NCBI RefSeq assembly: GCF_017635265.1
Contig: NZ_JAGBLU010000137.1
Location: 62,001 to 126,000, forward strand
Reading direction: 5' to 3'
Origin: Butyrivibrio sp.
GTDB lineage: Bacteria > Bacillota > Clostridia > Lachnospirales > Lachnospiraceae
Length of the DNA: 64,000 nt
This document shows, piece by piece, positions 63,931 to 64,000 of this stretch (within the stretch, counting starts at the first letter, position 1; every line of letters starts with the position of its first letter). Made by a program: the position numbers and the translations under genes. The notes under the pieces are model-generated. The model searched no databases. It saw nothing but the letters and a program-made list of their open reading frames with translations, and was not told the origin of the DNA.

Positions 63931-64000
63931 ATGAGGTACTTAACATTTGCCCTTGGAAAAGGGAGACTTGTAGATAAAACAATGGAGATACTTGGAAAAT
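63931..64000 (+). CDS. hisG: ATP phosphoribosyltransferase HisG, short form (3' partial)
   Basis: Only the first 23 codons are in the window: MRYLTFALGKGRLVDKTMEI matches the HisG N-terminus. CGGAGGA lies just before the ATG, 11 bases after hisZ. With HisZ present it should be the short HisG type. Confidence 0.88.
   Translation, partial: MRYLTFALGKGRLVDKTMEILGK

Overview
The window is about 64 kb of low-to-moderate GC chromosome from a Gram-positive, flagellated anaerobe. It most likely belongs to the Lachnospiraceae (Butyrivibrio / Pseudobutyrivibrio / Roseburia type). The pointers are a Clostridia-type flagellar/chemotaxis gene order (flhA-flhF-flhG-PilZ-cheBAWCD-sigma28), a six-subunit Ech [NiFe]-hydrogenase, a giant acyl-CoA dehydratase activase-like protein, MecA, Asp23-FakA and RecU. 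Gene density is very high, nearly all genes are on the + strand, and TTG/GTG starts behind good Shine-Dalgarno sites are common. I saw no insertion sequence, phage, CRISPR array, rRNA or tRNA. No gap without a gene exceeds 300 bases.

Layout. 1-13045: end of a flagellar/chemotaxis operon (flhA, flhF, flhG, a PilZ c-di-GMP protein, cheB, cheA, cheW, cheC, cheD, a small membrane protein, the motility sigma factor, a FapA/DUF342 protein and a small unknown). 13115-15011: two envelope-associated genes with their own promoter, ending at a strong terminator. 15060-17174: rpsB-tsf behind a long structured leader. 17190-19139: minC-minD-minE. 19258-19738: an OhrR-like MarR regulator. 19745-30212: an operon-like run that starts with a CsoR/InrS-type metal sensor and continues with echABCDEF and hypF-hypC-hypD-hypE. 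30264-31154: mecA. 31186-37409: an RluF-type pseudouridine synthase, then ligA, a DEDDh exonuclease with a Cys cluster, metA and a NodB-type deacetylase. 37524-42294: a small unknown and, convergent with it, a 1417-residue two-module activase protein. 42426-46923: a four-gene unit rich in apparently inactive signalling proteins. 46934-49573: rpmB (minus strand), asp23 and fakA. 49589-62712: recG, degV, a type IIA topoisomerase pair, rsmD, coaD, a coiled-coil protein, an amidase, two more pseudouridine synthases, a membrane protein and recU. 62717-64000: hisZ and the start of hisG.

How the genes work together. The first block couples flagellar export, chemotaxis adaptation and motility sigma control. 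The Ech/hyp block would oxidise reduced ferredoxin, evolve H2 and move ions across the membrane. It carries part of its own NiFe-site maturation set but not HypA, HypB or a C-terminal protease. The protease is explained by EchE ending at its last metal-binding motif. The regulator at the head of the run has a His-Cys-His-Cys ligand pattern suited to Ni(II) sensing.

The best candidate for something undescribed is 42426-46923. One promoter and one terminator enclose (i) a tandem Venus-flytrap transmembrane protein with a DHp-like helix pair and a receiver domain that lacks the phospho-His, the ATPase domain and the phospho-Asp; (ii) a rhomboid-fold protein whose catalytic Ser is Leu, with a C-terminal zinc ribbon; (iii) a sigma70-like protein that keeps the core-binding part of region 2 but lacks recognisable region 2.3/2.4 and region 4; and (iv) an unknown soluble protein. 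The motif losses are read directly from the sequence. Any joint function is inference.
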